From Sipunculus nudus (taxonomy: Eukaryota; Annelida; Sipuncula; Golfingiida; Sipunculidae): 64,000 bases of DNA. The stretch is from NCBI GenBank assembly GCA_026874595.1, contig CM049318.1, positions 55,261,250 to 55,325,249 on the forward strand, in the 5' to 3' direction. The notes beneath the pieces were generated by a model. The model made no database searches. It was not told where the DNA came from and worked only from the letters and a program-made list of their open reading frames with translations. Made by a program: the position numbers and the translations under genes. Positions 15,301 through 30,300 of this stretch are shown here, in pieces. Every line of letters begins with the position of its first letter. Position 1 is the first letter of the stretch.

Positions 15301-18300
15301 CAGTATATCTGGCTCTTGTTCAATATGTGGCAGAAAATATTCACACAGGAAAGTTATTGATACATTTATTAATTGCCACTGCACACTAATATCCAGATAT
15401 TAATTCCCCAGCATACGAGATATGACATGTCATTCAAGGTTTATACCAATGCCTGTTGATGACATGGCTTCTACACTTGTTTAATACAGTGGACTCATAT
15501 CAGCCCAGCACTCAATATGTTAATGAAATCGGCAAACATCACAATTCATGTGATGTCACTGAGTGACTCATCACCTTGAATGAAATCAACATGCATCATG
15601 GGGCATGAGACATCACTTTGCTCTGTGATGCTCAGTCAGGGACTGAAACTGACAACAGAGTAGGACCCTGAATGTGTGGAAGTGTCTGTACTTGTGGGCT
15701 TTTGAAGTGTTTTACTCAAGTTCTTTGTGAAAACAGAGTGACTGTGCATGGTTGGTCATGCATGGCTATTGAATAAAACTATTCTGAACCAGCTTGTTGG
15801 GTATTGCCTTCTCACTGGCCTTCAAGGCAACCATATTGTCCCTTGGTACTATGGGCATTTGGCTAATGTGCCATCTTCAAGCCAATACGAAGGCAATACT
15901 GCCAGCTAATAACATATAAACAGCACATCATACCTTGGCCAGGTCTTTGACAGTTTCAGTTTTTCCAGTTCCAGCAGGACCAATCAGTGTGCCGCACTGA
16001 AATGACCTCAGAGCCATGGTCAAGGTCAGGTAGGCTCTCTCAGTGAGCGGCGTGAACACCAGGCGAGGTGTAGGACCAAGGTACTCGCAGTCATAGCCAA
16101 ATGTTGCCCCCATCTGTGTTACCAAGCAACGACCAAACTGGTACCCTGTGGACACTGTGGTTACAGACCTGTGTAGTTGAGGAATAGAGTCTGAAATGAG
16201 AAGATATTAGATACATTATAATTACTGATGATCAGACAATAGTATGTAAAGAAGCACATTTTTTTATTAATTTATTTTAAATTAACCCAGCATAATCAGT
16301 CTCACAAACACTGTAGGTACTATGAGGATCAATATATACAGTGTACATAATGTTTCACTTTTTTTAAACTGTTATTGTTTATAGGTAAAATTATTTTTGA
16401 ATAAGTGTTCATTTAATTGTATGTTGTATCATACTTAATTCTATTGTTTATGTGAAGGAATGGAGAAGTATTTATAAATAGAGAGAGAAATATAAATAGA
16501 TTAATATATATTAAACAGAAAGAAAGAGACATGCTCAGAGGCAAAGTGAGTAGACAGGCACAGAGGCATAAATGAGTAGAAAAGTTATGAGGGAGTTACA
16601 TCAAACTAACCCAGGCTTTCTCTAAAGTCTGGATTTCTCTCTGGGAGACCAGCAGTTGAGGGTCTGGATACATCCGGGTCTGTATCCTTCTCACTGCTCT
16701 CAGTCTTGGCTCGCAGGATCGTCCGGATCTCCATGTGATATTTGAGCAGCTTGAGCCAATCATAGGCTCCGTCTGACAAATTCTGATTCCTCAGCAAATC
16801 TGACAATAAGATAGAAAAGTACTTTCAGGTTAAATAATGTAAAAACAGAAAATTATTCTAAACAGAAAAATTTACAAAACAGGAAATTTTACAAAACAGC
16901 ATTTTCTATAAAACAGATAAAATTTGTTTCTGATATGTATTTGTACTTAATTGGTGATGCTCTTGGTACATGTAATGGTAATATGTTTTATTTTATTTAT
17001 TTACAAAAATGACTGCAACAGTTGTGGGCAGTGTTAACATTAACAACCTGCTTTGTTGAAAATAGGAGATGGGCAGAAAAATTCATCCAAGGTCAGACCC
17101 TATGTCATGCCTACTTCCGCTGGGCTGAAACCATAGTTATAATTGCAGCTACTAACAGTGATACTCCTTGATATTATAAATTAATGATGACATGTACTGA
17201 CTGTCTGTGACGTCTCGGTGGTACAGCGACTGGTTGATGAGGCATCCCAGAAGGCAGTGAAGCCTTCTTCTCATGTCCAAGTTGTCAGACTTCAGCAGGT
17301 TGTCTCGTAAAACTTTTATGTACTGTTCTTCTCTGGAATGCAGGTTAGCCCTGAAAAAATAAATAAAATAAAAAAGTGAGAAATATGTATGAATTACTCA
17401 CTGGTGTAAATTTGTCTTAGTAAAAGTGCAATATAAGTGACCTGCCCAAAAGCCACTCCACTGGCCTTCACTGGGCCGTGGTGTCCCCCCTTCAGCATGA
17501 AACCTATCCTGCTGGTGCATTAGTCTGTTATCTGGCGGCCCAAGACAGTTTCTTTTGTGTAAGATGCGAGGTGTTGGGGAGGGGGGCCACAGGGCCCGGC
17601 CATTGCCAGTGGTCACGTTGCCAGGGCGACAACCCGATCTGCATTTAAAAGGGCAGCTCTGATTGCCTAGCTTTTTGTCCAAGGACAGGCAAGTTTTTTT
17701 TGCATGTGAGAAGCCAGCCAATGCCCATGGCTCCACATCCCGTCCCTTCAGAATGTGCCAGCTGGCAAATCGGGAAGGCCAGCACTGGAGAGGGATGGTG
17801 GCCATCAAAAACCCTCCCTGGCTGACCAGAGGGGGTGCCTGTTTTTTTTCAAAATGCCCATCCCAGCATCCATCTTTCCTGTCACTTGTTTCTGCTTAAG
17901 GACCTGCAAGGCCCGGCTCCCTTCCGGAGCTAAAAATAAGGGCCGGTCACCATCACAAGGCGAGATTTCTGGCAGGTTACTTAAACTGCACATGAAAATG
18001 ACGGGCCATGTTTATTGTATGAAAAGTAAATTAACTGATACAAATCTGCTTATGAAATTATAATTTATAGCTGACAAAGAGAGACTTCAGGTGCAAAAAA
18101 ATAAATAAATAAATTAAGCCAAGGTAAATAATGCTTATTATGATGACTTTGTAGAAATATAAATCTGAATATTTTTTAGTAATAAATAAGCACAATCTAA
18201 ATGGATGGTTTCTGTTATTTTTGTTTGTTTGACCATGACCTGAACATTGTTGACCTTGACCTTTTCTTACTGAGGACCTTTCATACTGACCTTTGAAGCT

Positions 18301-21300
18301 TCAGTTCATCTCGGTCCTGCCTTTCTAGAGCTCTGAAGGCACTGCGCTCCCACATGACAGCCTCCGCAGCAATGACACACTGTGTTGGGAATCTGAGGAG
18401 CCAGTGAGTGAAGCGGTGCTGGATGTCTCGTGTGAGTTCTTCCTTCTCCTGACCTTGGGCATCGTCGAATTGAGCCAGCTCCTCCAGCAGCTGTAAGGGC
18501 TGGCGAGACCCTGAGAAAAATACAAAACAGAGACATGAGACACATACTGACTAACTAGAGAGCACTCACTAACCACATACCTCCACCAATGACATATTAA
18601 TCCAGGTCCAACTATAAATTTGATTGATTCGCCCAAACATTTTAAATAAAACAATGATAGACACATACATTGATGAGCTAGATAGCACTCACAGAGCGCA
18701 TCCCTCTGCCAATGCTGTAACTGATGTTCATCCAGGTCAACCCCAAACTTTGATTGTGACATCATAGCTGTGATGTCACTGTAGCAATACATTCCATTAT
18801 GACATTATCATGATGGCAATTTCTTTTTGAGTGAAAACTGCATGATGCTTAAACTGTACATTGCTTTTTCACAAAAGATCTCGACAAAATTTTTTTTATC
18901 AATGTTCAGGAAATTTTATTAGAAGTGGGAGGGGGATTAGTAGTCAGCATATAAATTATATACTGCAGCTTGGTAATGGGTGCATGTTTGTCATTGTGTA
19001 TATAATCTGAGGCAGCATAAAACTTTTTTGTCATTTCTATTAGGATCAAATATTCAATTCACAGATGATTCAATGTCTAGTTGAGCATCATAATAAAGAA
19101 GATAATAACATGTACTAACCACTGTCTTCAAGCCTTGCAAGAACGCAGGCTTCCATGATCGTGTGCAGGGTAGTCTTCATACACTGCTCCAGCATACAGA
19201 GCCATCTGGTGGCCACTGGATGAGCTTCAAGCTTTGTGTTCAATACCAGTTTCTCTCCCAGGGCTCCGTGTAATGTTGTCACTTCTAATTTATGGGCTGC
19301 AATATAACAAAATATTCAAAAACCCTGTTTTTTATATACTGACATTTTATAATGTTACAGCACTTGAAAGCAGATAATTAAAGTGCTATTACCCTAGTTT
19401 TTATATTAAAACACCTGAAGTCACAAATGTTAATTCAATTTTAAAGGACTGGAGTCATAAAATTTTGAAACAGTGAAAATCATGTTTAAATACTGAACTG
19501 ATACAATGATAAGTATATCTAAAGCCTTTAGAAATAGCATTCATAAACAATTTTAGCCATATATAAAGCCAAAGTAAAGGCCACTGGAAACTGAGCATTG
19601 ATTGGCACCATTTTCATATTTTAAAGACTAACTATTAATACAGTTTTAAAAATGTGATGTTTTTCTTTTTATAGTAGAGGCATAAGCTTGACCATGAATG
19701 TATCAATTGGTCTAAACCTTAACTGGCTTTATTTTACACCTAAGTATACACCTGCAAAGAATCTCAAGGCATACAAATATTGGTCACACACATCCATGCC
19801 TGTAGCACTGGAAGTCAAAAAGCAAACTATTCATATTATAAATAATAATATATCTTTTATATTACTCATAAATCAGAGAATTGTGTTATAAATGAAATCA
19901 AATATTTTATGCTTTTTGCTAAAAATGGGCAAGGATTTTCACTCTGTCAATTTCCCTCAAACATTCCCTATCAAATAATATGCAATATTGATAAGATTTT
20001 GGCACATATATGCATTTTATATATCATATATTATTAGAAAAGCTGCCATGTATGTTGCTGTATGATAAAAACAAACAACAAGAACACCTCAAACATGCAT
20101 AATACGCCTGTCTTATGTCTTGTGATCTCTGACCTCATTTAATATGCGTGAATTTTGCTGAGAATAAAATTCAGGTGAGAAACTAAATAAACTAACATCT
20201 ATACTGAGTTTCATGAAAATCCATCAGATATTTGGTAGTCAGCATAATGCCACTAAAGTCTGGTGACCTCATTTAATATGCATGGATTTTGCTGGAAATC
20301 GACCTTAGGCGAGATATTATATTGATTAATATTTAACATTTCTGTTGAGTTTCATTAAAACCCATCGTATTCCTTGTACGTTTTTGAGGCTACACCACTA
20401 AGTAGCCAAGTGACCTCTGACCTTATTATATGAGCAAGCAATTTGCCATAATTGAACTTAGGCAAGATAATCTATTTGTTATTAGTAATAGTGAGTTTCA
20501 TGTAAATCCATCAAAGCTTTGGCAAGTTATCACGGTATCACTTATAGTAAATGGATGGTATGACAGACGGATGGACAGTATGATGGACGGACAGTGCGTA
20601 TACAATAATAAAACCCATATAGACAGGCATAAAAAAGTAAAAATTGCAAAAATGTTATTAGCAAATATGAAGCAAACCACAAAAAGCCTAAAGTGAGTGG
20701 TCCCAGTGTACTTATATTAAACATATTATTTACTAAATATATACAAACCATTCAACTGGTAATCCAGAGTAGAGCTGAGAGAGGCGACCTCTGGTGGCAG
20801 AGTGTAAGTGAGGTTCTGAATTCCATGGAAACACTTCTTGACAGTAGGCAGCAGAGCTTTAGGGTTCCTGGAGACAGCCAGTAGCTCCACCATCTCGGCA
20901 TTGCTGAGGAAATACAGCCTCGGAAACTGACAGCGGGACTGGTCAAGCAGCCCGTCCAGGTGTTTTAACATCTCCTCCTGATGAATAAACCAGTCATGCT
21001 TATCAAATTTCAATACAATCCATGCAGTCATTACTGAAAAACTGCATAAGTAGGTTGAACTATTATGCATTCAAAATTTAAAAGGCAGATATTCTGTAAA
21101 TGTACAAAAGACAGCTTTGAAGAACTGGTCAGGCTCAGTTTTTTTTCAAAATAAGCAAGCTGATAGGCATTCATGTGTTGATGATGCATATTCTTTCACC
21201 TTTTGGTTCAAAGAAAAATACTTGTTCAATAGTCTGAAAAAATTAAGGAACCAATTTGAAAGTGCTCCCTCTGGTGACTGGAACAGTTACTAACCTCTTC

Positions 21301-24300
21301 TGCCACCAGTTCTGTGAGCAGGACCCGTGCTCGCTCCCCCTGCAGCACTCGGTAACCCTTCTCACCGCGCGGCTTGGTCAGCATAGCAGTCACCTTGGGG
21401 TCACTTACAACATTCATCATAAAATCCTGCGTAAAATAAAATAAAACAAATGAATTAATAAATACTTTATACAATGGTAGCTCTTTGTAATAATATTCTT
21501 TTTGGTATTATGTAGTAATTGGTAGTATGTATGTAATGGTAGAAAATATTGTTTATAGTTTTATATTTCTGACAATGTCAGTCTCGTTTGACTTCAACTT
21601 CCAGGTCTTTGGGCCTTTTCCTTCTTGTAGCTTTTCTCATCCACCTTAGGAGCATACAACAAAAAACAGCCATAACAGGCTCTAAAGGGTTATCCATTTC
21701 ATACATTCTAAAGGGTTATCCATTTCATACATTCTAAAGGGTTATCAATTTCATACATTCTAAAGGGTTATCCATTTCATACATGCCTGCTGCTCATGAC
21801 CAGTACCTGGGTGGAGACAGAACACCCTTGTGGTTAAAACTTTGGCCAGGGCCCTTTGTATGGTCTGAACGGGACTCAAACCCACAACCTTGCTGTCCCA
21901 AGTCCAGCATCTGAACCATTATACCACCACACTCAGTATACACCACTCTTTACCCTAAATACCAAATTCATTAATACTTACCGTGAATTTGTTGCTGAGA
22001 GCTTCAAATTTGAGGCCAAGCTGTCCCATGCTTCTAAAGTTTTCACAGTCCTCAAACACTTTCAGCAGATAGAGCCACTGAAAGATAATAAAAGTTATCA
22101 CCAGGTTAAGTATGTTTAAGTACTAATAATAATAATTAATGGTGAGATTTTATGCTTTTTTTAAGTTATTTATCATGTACATGATAATTCAACACATATA
22201 ACACTAATTTCTGATTTGATTTTCATTTTATATTAAAAATGGTATCACCCCCCCCCCCCCAACATTTATCACCATCCCATTAATAACACCATATTTTAAT
22301 AAACATTCTGGTGACTCAGTAACTTTGGGCAGTGTTTTTGCAAAAAAGAATAAATATACAGTGGTACCCCTCTTGCGACCACCTCACAATTATAACCATC
22401 CCAAAATATAACCACTTTTCTTGGTCCTGAATATATGATCCAGGTTACTTGGAAATTTTACAATTATGACTTGTGACTTATGAAATTACTACCACTTTGG
22501 TCAGTCCTGAAGGTGGTTGTGATTGTGGGGTTCCACTGTAGTTCCAGTAGATATATCTTATGAATATTTTACAATTAAGATATATCGGAAGTTATCTTTA
22601 TCTATTAGTCACCATTAAAACATGATCTACAGACCTGTCAGATAAGGCTGTTCAGTCTTCTTGTCATAATCTTACATTTTTTATTAACAATTTTCTTGTT
22701 CCACACAAACAATACGAACATGTTCATGATTTCACCAAGGTTCCAATAAGAATCAGTTTTTTTAGTCCACAAGCTTTTTTTTCTAAAGTCTTTACCGGTA
22801 AACTTAATACATTTGTAATATTTCACAAAGTTTAGAAAAGGTCTAATTTAAATTCTTGATTTTGTCTACATGAGTAAATGTACTGCTTTTTCAAGAATAT
22901 ATAAATTTCATAAACTGGATTTGCATCAAGTATTAAAATATCATGAACTGATTCTATATCAATTATCCAAAGATGGTCATTCTTTCTGTCTAACTGTAAT
23001 TCCATGCTGTATTCATTACACCAACTTTTCACTTGACCAAAATATCTGCACATGATTACATTCCAAATACAGATGGTATAAAGTCTCTGTTTGTAGTTTA
23101 CAACAACTGCACAGATCATTATATCAAATAACCTTACTTTGTATACACTGATTCATGTTAACCTGTCTATCTGTCTCTTTGACATTAAAGTTAGCATGGC
23201 ATACCTTAGTTTGACAGGTGAGCCACTGGTCTATGATCTCATCAATCTCCTGCAGCGATCCTGCCCAGAACTTGGCCTCCTCCAAATGGTCAGCTAAGTA
23301 TGGGGATGACAGCATGGAATGTAGTGTCACCATACTGTCCTGTAATATAATATATTATAGTTTCTGTCAGAAGACAGATTCATGACAATTTGTATGTTAA
23401 CCACTGGCCCCCCCCTGGGCCATTCCCATTCTCAGGGGAGAAATATGCACTATCTCAAAAGATATGGCTTTTTGGAAAACATAAAAATTCGCAGATTTGA
23501 CACTGAAGATAAAAGTCATGACACAAATTTTTTAACTCATGCAGGAACTTGTTTGAAACAAATTGTGTCTAATATTTGAGGACAAAATATGCAATACTTC
23601 AAAAGTTATGGGGTACACAAACATTTTATATTTTTGCGAATCTGACCTTAAAGATCAAGGTCAAGGTCACCAGTTTTTTTTATTTTTCTGAGATTTTAGT
23701 AGAAGTAACATGTATTTAAAATTTCAGGTAAAAATATGCGGCCCTTCAAAAGTTAGCACGTTTACAAGATGATGACAATAACTGGTGACAACGACAACCT
23801 GTAGTACTCCATGCCTCTTTGAGACCCTATGCAAGTATTATTCAATTTTTTTTATACACAGACCTCTAGTAAGTACTTCAGTTCTTCTGTCTCGATTAGT
23901 ATGTACATGTTTTCATGTTTCACTTCCAGTGTTCTGGGTGTGTTTGCCATGGCCTTGTCATAGCGGAACTTCTCAAAACGCTTCATTCTGCGACCTGGAG
24001 TGGATGTACTGCGCGGCCATCTTCCTTTGTCATCTACCAGATAAAAAGCAGGATTTAACAGTGGGGATATATGATGCATCCAAAATTAGTAGCTACATGC
24101 AGACAATGGAATCATTGTTCAACATCAGATATATAGCTGCCAGGCAATTATATGCCTGGTTTATGGCAACACAACAAAGTAGCAAAGTGAACTGTGACCT
24201 TATTAAATATGTGAGGACGTTGCCCATAATCAAACTCAGGCCAGATAACCTGTTGGTAAGTACTTTTAGTGAATTTTGTAAAAATCCATCAAAGCCCCGG

Positions 24301-27300
24301 TAAGTTATCGTGGATACACTAAAAGTTAACAGACAGAGAGAGGGACAGACGAACAGATGGTTTACCATGATACTCCCGTCATATGACAGGCATATAAAAA
24401 TCTTAATATACTGTCAACTTCATTTAATAAACTTACCATCCATCAAGATGAATTTTTTATCATACGCTGTGCTACATTCAAGGGCAATTGTGAATTGCTT
24501 TTATGTGCTCCATCTACATTAAAATCTATATATTATATATATATATATCAATTGAAAGCAATATGATCAATGATAGAGTCAATAGTTATAAGATTTTAAT
24601 CTAGAAAAATAATCATTTAAACCAAAATTTATTTAAATAGCATGTTGAAGCATGTGATTAAAATATATCAGCATGTTTGTTCTCTCAAATACAAAAATCA
24701 CAAATTGCAACCCTTAAACACTTGCAATCCTCACTTAAAACAAGTTAAGTAATTCTTGAGGTTTGATTAAGACAAGAGAATGATTTAGACAAGAGAATGA
24801 TTTAGACAAGAGAATGATTTAGACAAAAGAATGATTTAGACAAGAGAATGACTGAGACAAGAGAATGATTGAGACAAGAGAATGATTTAGACAAGAAAAT
24901 GATTTAGACAAGAGAATCAGATCACACTGAGGTATACATACAAAATTACATCTTAATGTAAGATATTGACTCTCTCATTTACCTTTCTTGTACACACTGT
25001 CTGGGATGTGTTTGGCGAGCTTAAACTCTCGATCTTCCCACAGACGGCGTATCTGCACAAGTTTCTGCTCGATGGCAAACTCAGCTACAGCTGCTGCATA
25101 CACACTGTTAATGGCAGCACTGTGAGTGCCCAGGTTATACGCCAGCAGTTCATCAACAGTGAACTGATGTTCAGGGTCAAATGGCTCACCCATACTGACA
25201 AAGATGGCTTTCCAGTGTCTGGTCTAAAAGGACAGGAATATACAATAGTTAATAAAGCTGTAAAATTGGTACAAAACTTTATACCTTTTTATGTATTGTC
25301 GGCCTCACACATTGGTACTTGTTGTTATGGCAACACTGTAAAGATATAAACTGACAGTACCTAACCAGTGCAAAGTATGCATAAATTTGACAAGGTGATG
25401 GCAAAAATGTTGGCAGTTATTTCATGTGTAACTGATGTCTATGTAGCAAATGAGTCCTGATACACCTCATTTTCTGGCACAGGTTTACAGCCCTAAGGCA
25501 GGGAATAAATACAGACTGCATGTGAGTAATATTTCACATATATGCATGTAAACACACAAGTACTGCAATCCACTTTTTTGTCTCAAGAACTTGGTAAATA
25601 TTAATTAAACTTGAGTACTGGTTTTAGCTCTAATAGTTAACCCTGGGAAAAATACAATGGCTATTTCAGATGTGATGCAGAGAAAGCTTACAATTAGATC
25701 AGACTTGATAACTCATGACCCTGGTTGTCTTGAATTTACAACACCTAGATCTATAATTTCACTGACCACTGTTTCAGCAAATGACCAGCATATTAATAAA
25801 TAACCTTGATCAATAATTTAATTTCTTGTGCTGTTGTTTCAATCTTGGCTTAAAAGAACATATGAATGACCTTGACCTGCCATAGCTGGTTACAGAATCA
25901 TTATGTCAGAGAAGCATTTATATAAGAAAGACAACCAAGGTCAAGCTCTTTTATACAGATATCAAGCAATTGACCTTGACCTATAAACTATTTCAAAGCA
26001 TATAATCCTGTAGGTTTTGCAGAACATGATAAAACAGATCAGACTAGAAAAGCTTTATTCTTTTGTCCTGTGAACTGATAAAATGAGAAAATCTGAAAAT
26101 TGATTTTTCTGACCTTGAGGGCATCATTGGCCATCTTGTGGAGTAGTGGCAGGTCTTGCTTAAAGTCCTGCAGCTGTCTGTACCAGTTGGCCAGCACTTC
26201 GTCCCCAGCTGGCAGGTGCTGGTTCATCTGACCAGCTGCGGATAACCACTCCATCAGCTTGTCCAGCGCTCGACGTACATTCATCTGAAGAGGAAACCAA
26301 GAGGTGAGTATTTATTTTTTCGAATTCAACAGAGCAATCTTAGCAGTTCCACCGACACTGGAGAGGGATGGGGGATGTCAACAAAGCAATCTGGCTGACA
26401 GGAAGGGCCCGCTATTTTTTCTCAAAACACCGACCCTGGCATCCATCCTCCAAGTGTCACCCCTTTCCACTAAAGGCCGACCAGGACCCGGCAAACTTCT
26501 GCAGGACCAAAAATAAGGGCTGCCCTCTGCCACCACATAGACTTTAGGGCAGGTCTTGATTACTGCACTTTTACCAATGCCATTTTTTTTGTGATATGTC
26601 AGACATACCTGAAAACAGTCTTCAAACTAGGTCAAAGTTTTATGCATGGCACAGGCTAAAACTGTCTTGTTTACATCACTAAGTGGCTAAAAGGTCTGTC
26701 CAAACCTGGAATTACTAATCCTTATCATATACTGCCAGTCTGATGGTAAAATGTGATAATCAAAGAGCTATATAATTTCTGTGGGTATAATTAAAAGATT
26801 TCCTCCTTATGTAGATTAACGTTTAGCCCTCATAGTGACTGGACCACTGGGCCCACGTCTGAATCATTCAGGTGCTAAATAACAAATGAAGGGCCCTTTC
26901 TACCCTGACCTCATGGACAGCCTAATTTACCATTTGGGGCAGTCTATTAATGGGTCAGTCTACTTACAGTTAAGAGGGGTGGTAGGTAGCTCTGATTCTT
27001 ACAACATAATGTAACGAATCGGCATTTGTAGGATCGTTTATGTAGAAAACACTAGTGCATTCACCAAGTTAGCTTGATACATTTTAGGGAAAGGGAGGTT
27101 GTTTGTAGTGTCATCGTCATATATTTATGGCATTTAGAATGTACCAAATTATGAGTTTGTGACCCAAGATTGGTCATTATTCTAGTACGTGTGGGACTAG
27201 TAGGCGTTGTGAGCACACGTGCTCATGTCAAAGTGTCTGTCGGGTGATGCTGCTAGAGTATATGAATTATGGGGATTTAACACTTGTACCGCATGTAAGA

Positions 27301-30300
27301 AGGGAATTGTTATATTTTTCTTACCTTTATGTGGCCGAAATGACCATACCTTAGCGGTAAAATAACAGGAGTTAGGTAAATTCCACAGATCTAACCGAGT
27401 AAAACTTGTTTACGTTTGAGGCTTAGCGCTGATGTTATGTGTAATAGTCATGCTTACTGACCCAGTTGCGGTAAACTCTGTCATCTCGCATTAGCAATGC
27501 CTGGCAACCGGGCCCTATAAAAGGCCAGGCCATGCGCTGATTAGGGGGCATTTTTTCTGTCCGCTTTCAAAGCTACACAGGTTGACTTGGCCCTCAATGT
27601 CCGGTGGGTGTCACCTTCCCAGGGGGGTGAACGCCCCAATGGACGGCCAAATGTTCTCATGGAGAACGGGTATTACCCGTGGGTATAAATTTGGCCGTTG
27701 TCATAATTTGACTGCTGTCATAAATTTGACCGTGGTAAAATCAGGTTTTGGATAAGTAGTAGCACATGATCACAAGGGTGTCAGGATGACAACGTGTCAC
27801 TGTGTTATGTTTCAATTGAAGGCCAGGGTTAGTATTTAGCGTCAGTTAGGTAGTTTTTACCTGGGTCGGGAGATAGACTTTTGTAGCCATGGGTAATTAG
27901 GGCTGACTATGGTCATGGGGGACCAAGGGTGCCATGGACTATCCACCGCGCTGGTACTGTACGGTTGTGCCAGCTCTCTTTTACCTTGTAGGTAATAGGA
28001 ACCAGGGCTTTCATAAGAGGGATTTAGGGTAATCGTAGTGCTGGTCAGCTATGTTTTATTGGGATATTTAGGAAGTAGGAAATATATTTTGCCAGAGAAT
28101 TTTATGGGTTCTTGTTTGGGTTTTTATGACTTTAAGTGGAAAGTTATGACTTTGTGGATACAATTCAGACTTTATCCAATTGGACTTATGGTTCCACCTG
28201 GGGAGTTTGTGTTAGCTCAGGGTTGATGAGGGAATTCCTCATTGTTTATAAACTGTATAATTGTTGTACATTAAATGTATTAAAATTTATTTTTGTCTCG
28301 GATCTTATTTGAGAGACATTGTGTAATGACAGAGATGGTGTCGGGAATGGACATGCATGTGCGATTTCCCCCTTATTAACCAATTTCTGAAATCATACAG
28401 CTTAACAATATAAAATCTCCATGCATCCCTTTATTTCTTTAGTTAGTTTAATAATTTATCCTTAGGTTTTGTTCATACTGGGAGGGATGTGGTTTTTCTC
28501 CCCGAGCACACACAAAAGTTTGTCGTGCTTTTCCAGGGGCCTTCCTTGACACCACCACCCCACCCTTGTGCGTTCGCTGTCTGGACCCCAGCTGGCCCGG
28601 GGGTGTTATGGCCACTCCGCCGCTTGGTGGCCCAACTTTTAGTCCATCGGCCCTGGGGCCGGGTGAAAACGGCGCGCAAAACAATAAACATACCTTTCTG
28701 AACAGTGTTTTCCTCCACTCCTGTATGGCATGAGACGACACCTCAACGTACTTCCACAATTCCTGTCTGATGTCCATGCGTGTCGCCATCTGGTTGAGAC
28801 AACACAAATCATACGGTTCTCCAGTGATTGCCTCCTTCCACTTGCTGGCCTCCTGCATCTGTTTCTGGATCTCATAGAATTTCTCCCGAAGCTGCAGTTT
28901 AAATCATAAGAGATGACATTCAGTATTTTTTCATGGTCCTAAAACTCTTAAGCACAGAAAAACATATATATTCTTATAAATCATCTGGTCAAGATTAGTG
29001 TTACAAATTGAGTGTGAAATCATGTTAATGATTGAAAGAAACTAGATATGTCGGAACGACATGAATGCCCCCGCCTGGGGCAAATTAGAAACATTTGTAA
29101 AATTTTGAAAAATTTTTTTTTAAGTTAAGGAGGTGTCGTATGGTCAAAAGTAGGTCAACAAGGGCAAAATGCAAACTCGATCTGAACAGGTCATTATCAA
29201 GCAACACACCAAAAATCATGCCAGTATATGCAGGCATTGTGAAAAAAAGTCCATACATGTGCATTTTCCATAAAAATTTCTGTCTTTCATGAAATTTTTT
29301 TATGTTTAGGAGCCGTAAAACAATCAAAAGTAGGTCAACCGGGACGGAACGCGAACTTGATCTGTAACTGTCATTATCTGCCCACACATAAAAAATCAGG
29401 GTGGTATCTGCAGGCATTGAGGAAAAAAAGTCAGTACATATGCATTTGTTATGAAAATTTCTATTTTTCATGAAACTTTCTATGTTCAGGAGCAGTCAAA
29501 TGGTCAAAAGTAGGTCAACTGGGACAAAACAAGAACTCGATCTGTAACTGGTCATTATCTGCCTACACACCAAAAATCAGGCCCCCATCTGCAGGCACTG
29601 CGAAAAAAAGTCCATACATGTGCACTTTTTTATGAAATTTTCTATGTTAGAGCAACGTCAAACGGTCAAAAGTAGGTCAACTGGGACAAAACGTGATCTC
29701 GATCTGTAACTGGTCATTATCTGCCCACACACCAAAAATCAGGCCAATATCTGCAGGTATTGCGAAGAAAAGTCTGTACAAGTGTATATGTCATGAAAAT
29801 TTATATTTTACATGAAATTTTCTATGTTCAGGAGCCGTAAAACAATCAAAAGTTGGTCAACTGGGACAAAACCCGAACTCAATCTGTAACTGGTCAATAT
29901 CTGCCCACACACCAAAAATCAGGCCAACATCTGCAGGCAATGCGAAAAAAAGTCTGTACATGTGTATTTGTCATGAAATTTCATATTTTTCATGAAATTT
30001 TCTATGTTCAGGAGCCATAAAACGGTCAAAAGTAGGTCAACCGGGAGGAAATGCGAACCCGACCTGTAACTGGTCTATATCTGCCCACACACCAAAAATC
30101 AGGCCAACATCTGCAGGCATTGTGAAAAAAAGTCCGTACATGTGTATTTGTCATGAAATTTTCAATTTTTCATGAAATTTTCTAAGTTTAGGAGCCGTAA
30201 AATGGTCAAAAGTAGGTCAACTGGGACAAAACCCAAACTCGATCTGTAACTGGTCTATATCTGCCCACACACCAAAAATCAGGCCAATATCTGCAGGCAT

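Noticed and set aside
16606-16806. Use of in-frame ATG codons such as those in exons w15, w20 and w40 as gene starts
   Set aside because: Each exon has a good acceptor upstream and joins the previous exon in phase with continuing dynein sequence, so they are internal methionines.
24771-24917. CRISPR-like array
   Set aside because: Uniform 17-bp tandem repeat with no spacers, in an animal intron; an ordinary minisatellite.
27516-27522. TATA box as promoter of a host gene on the plus strand
   Set aside because: No plus-strand coding exon follows; its surroundings look like an LTR, so it was kept only as part of that candidate.
29085-29471. 128-codon minus frame with [16 protein letters not shown]-type repeats, also at 40605-40880
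   Set aside because: The frame follows the tandem units of the pearl-like element; both copies are repeats without coding features.
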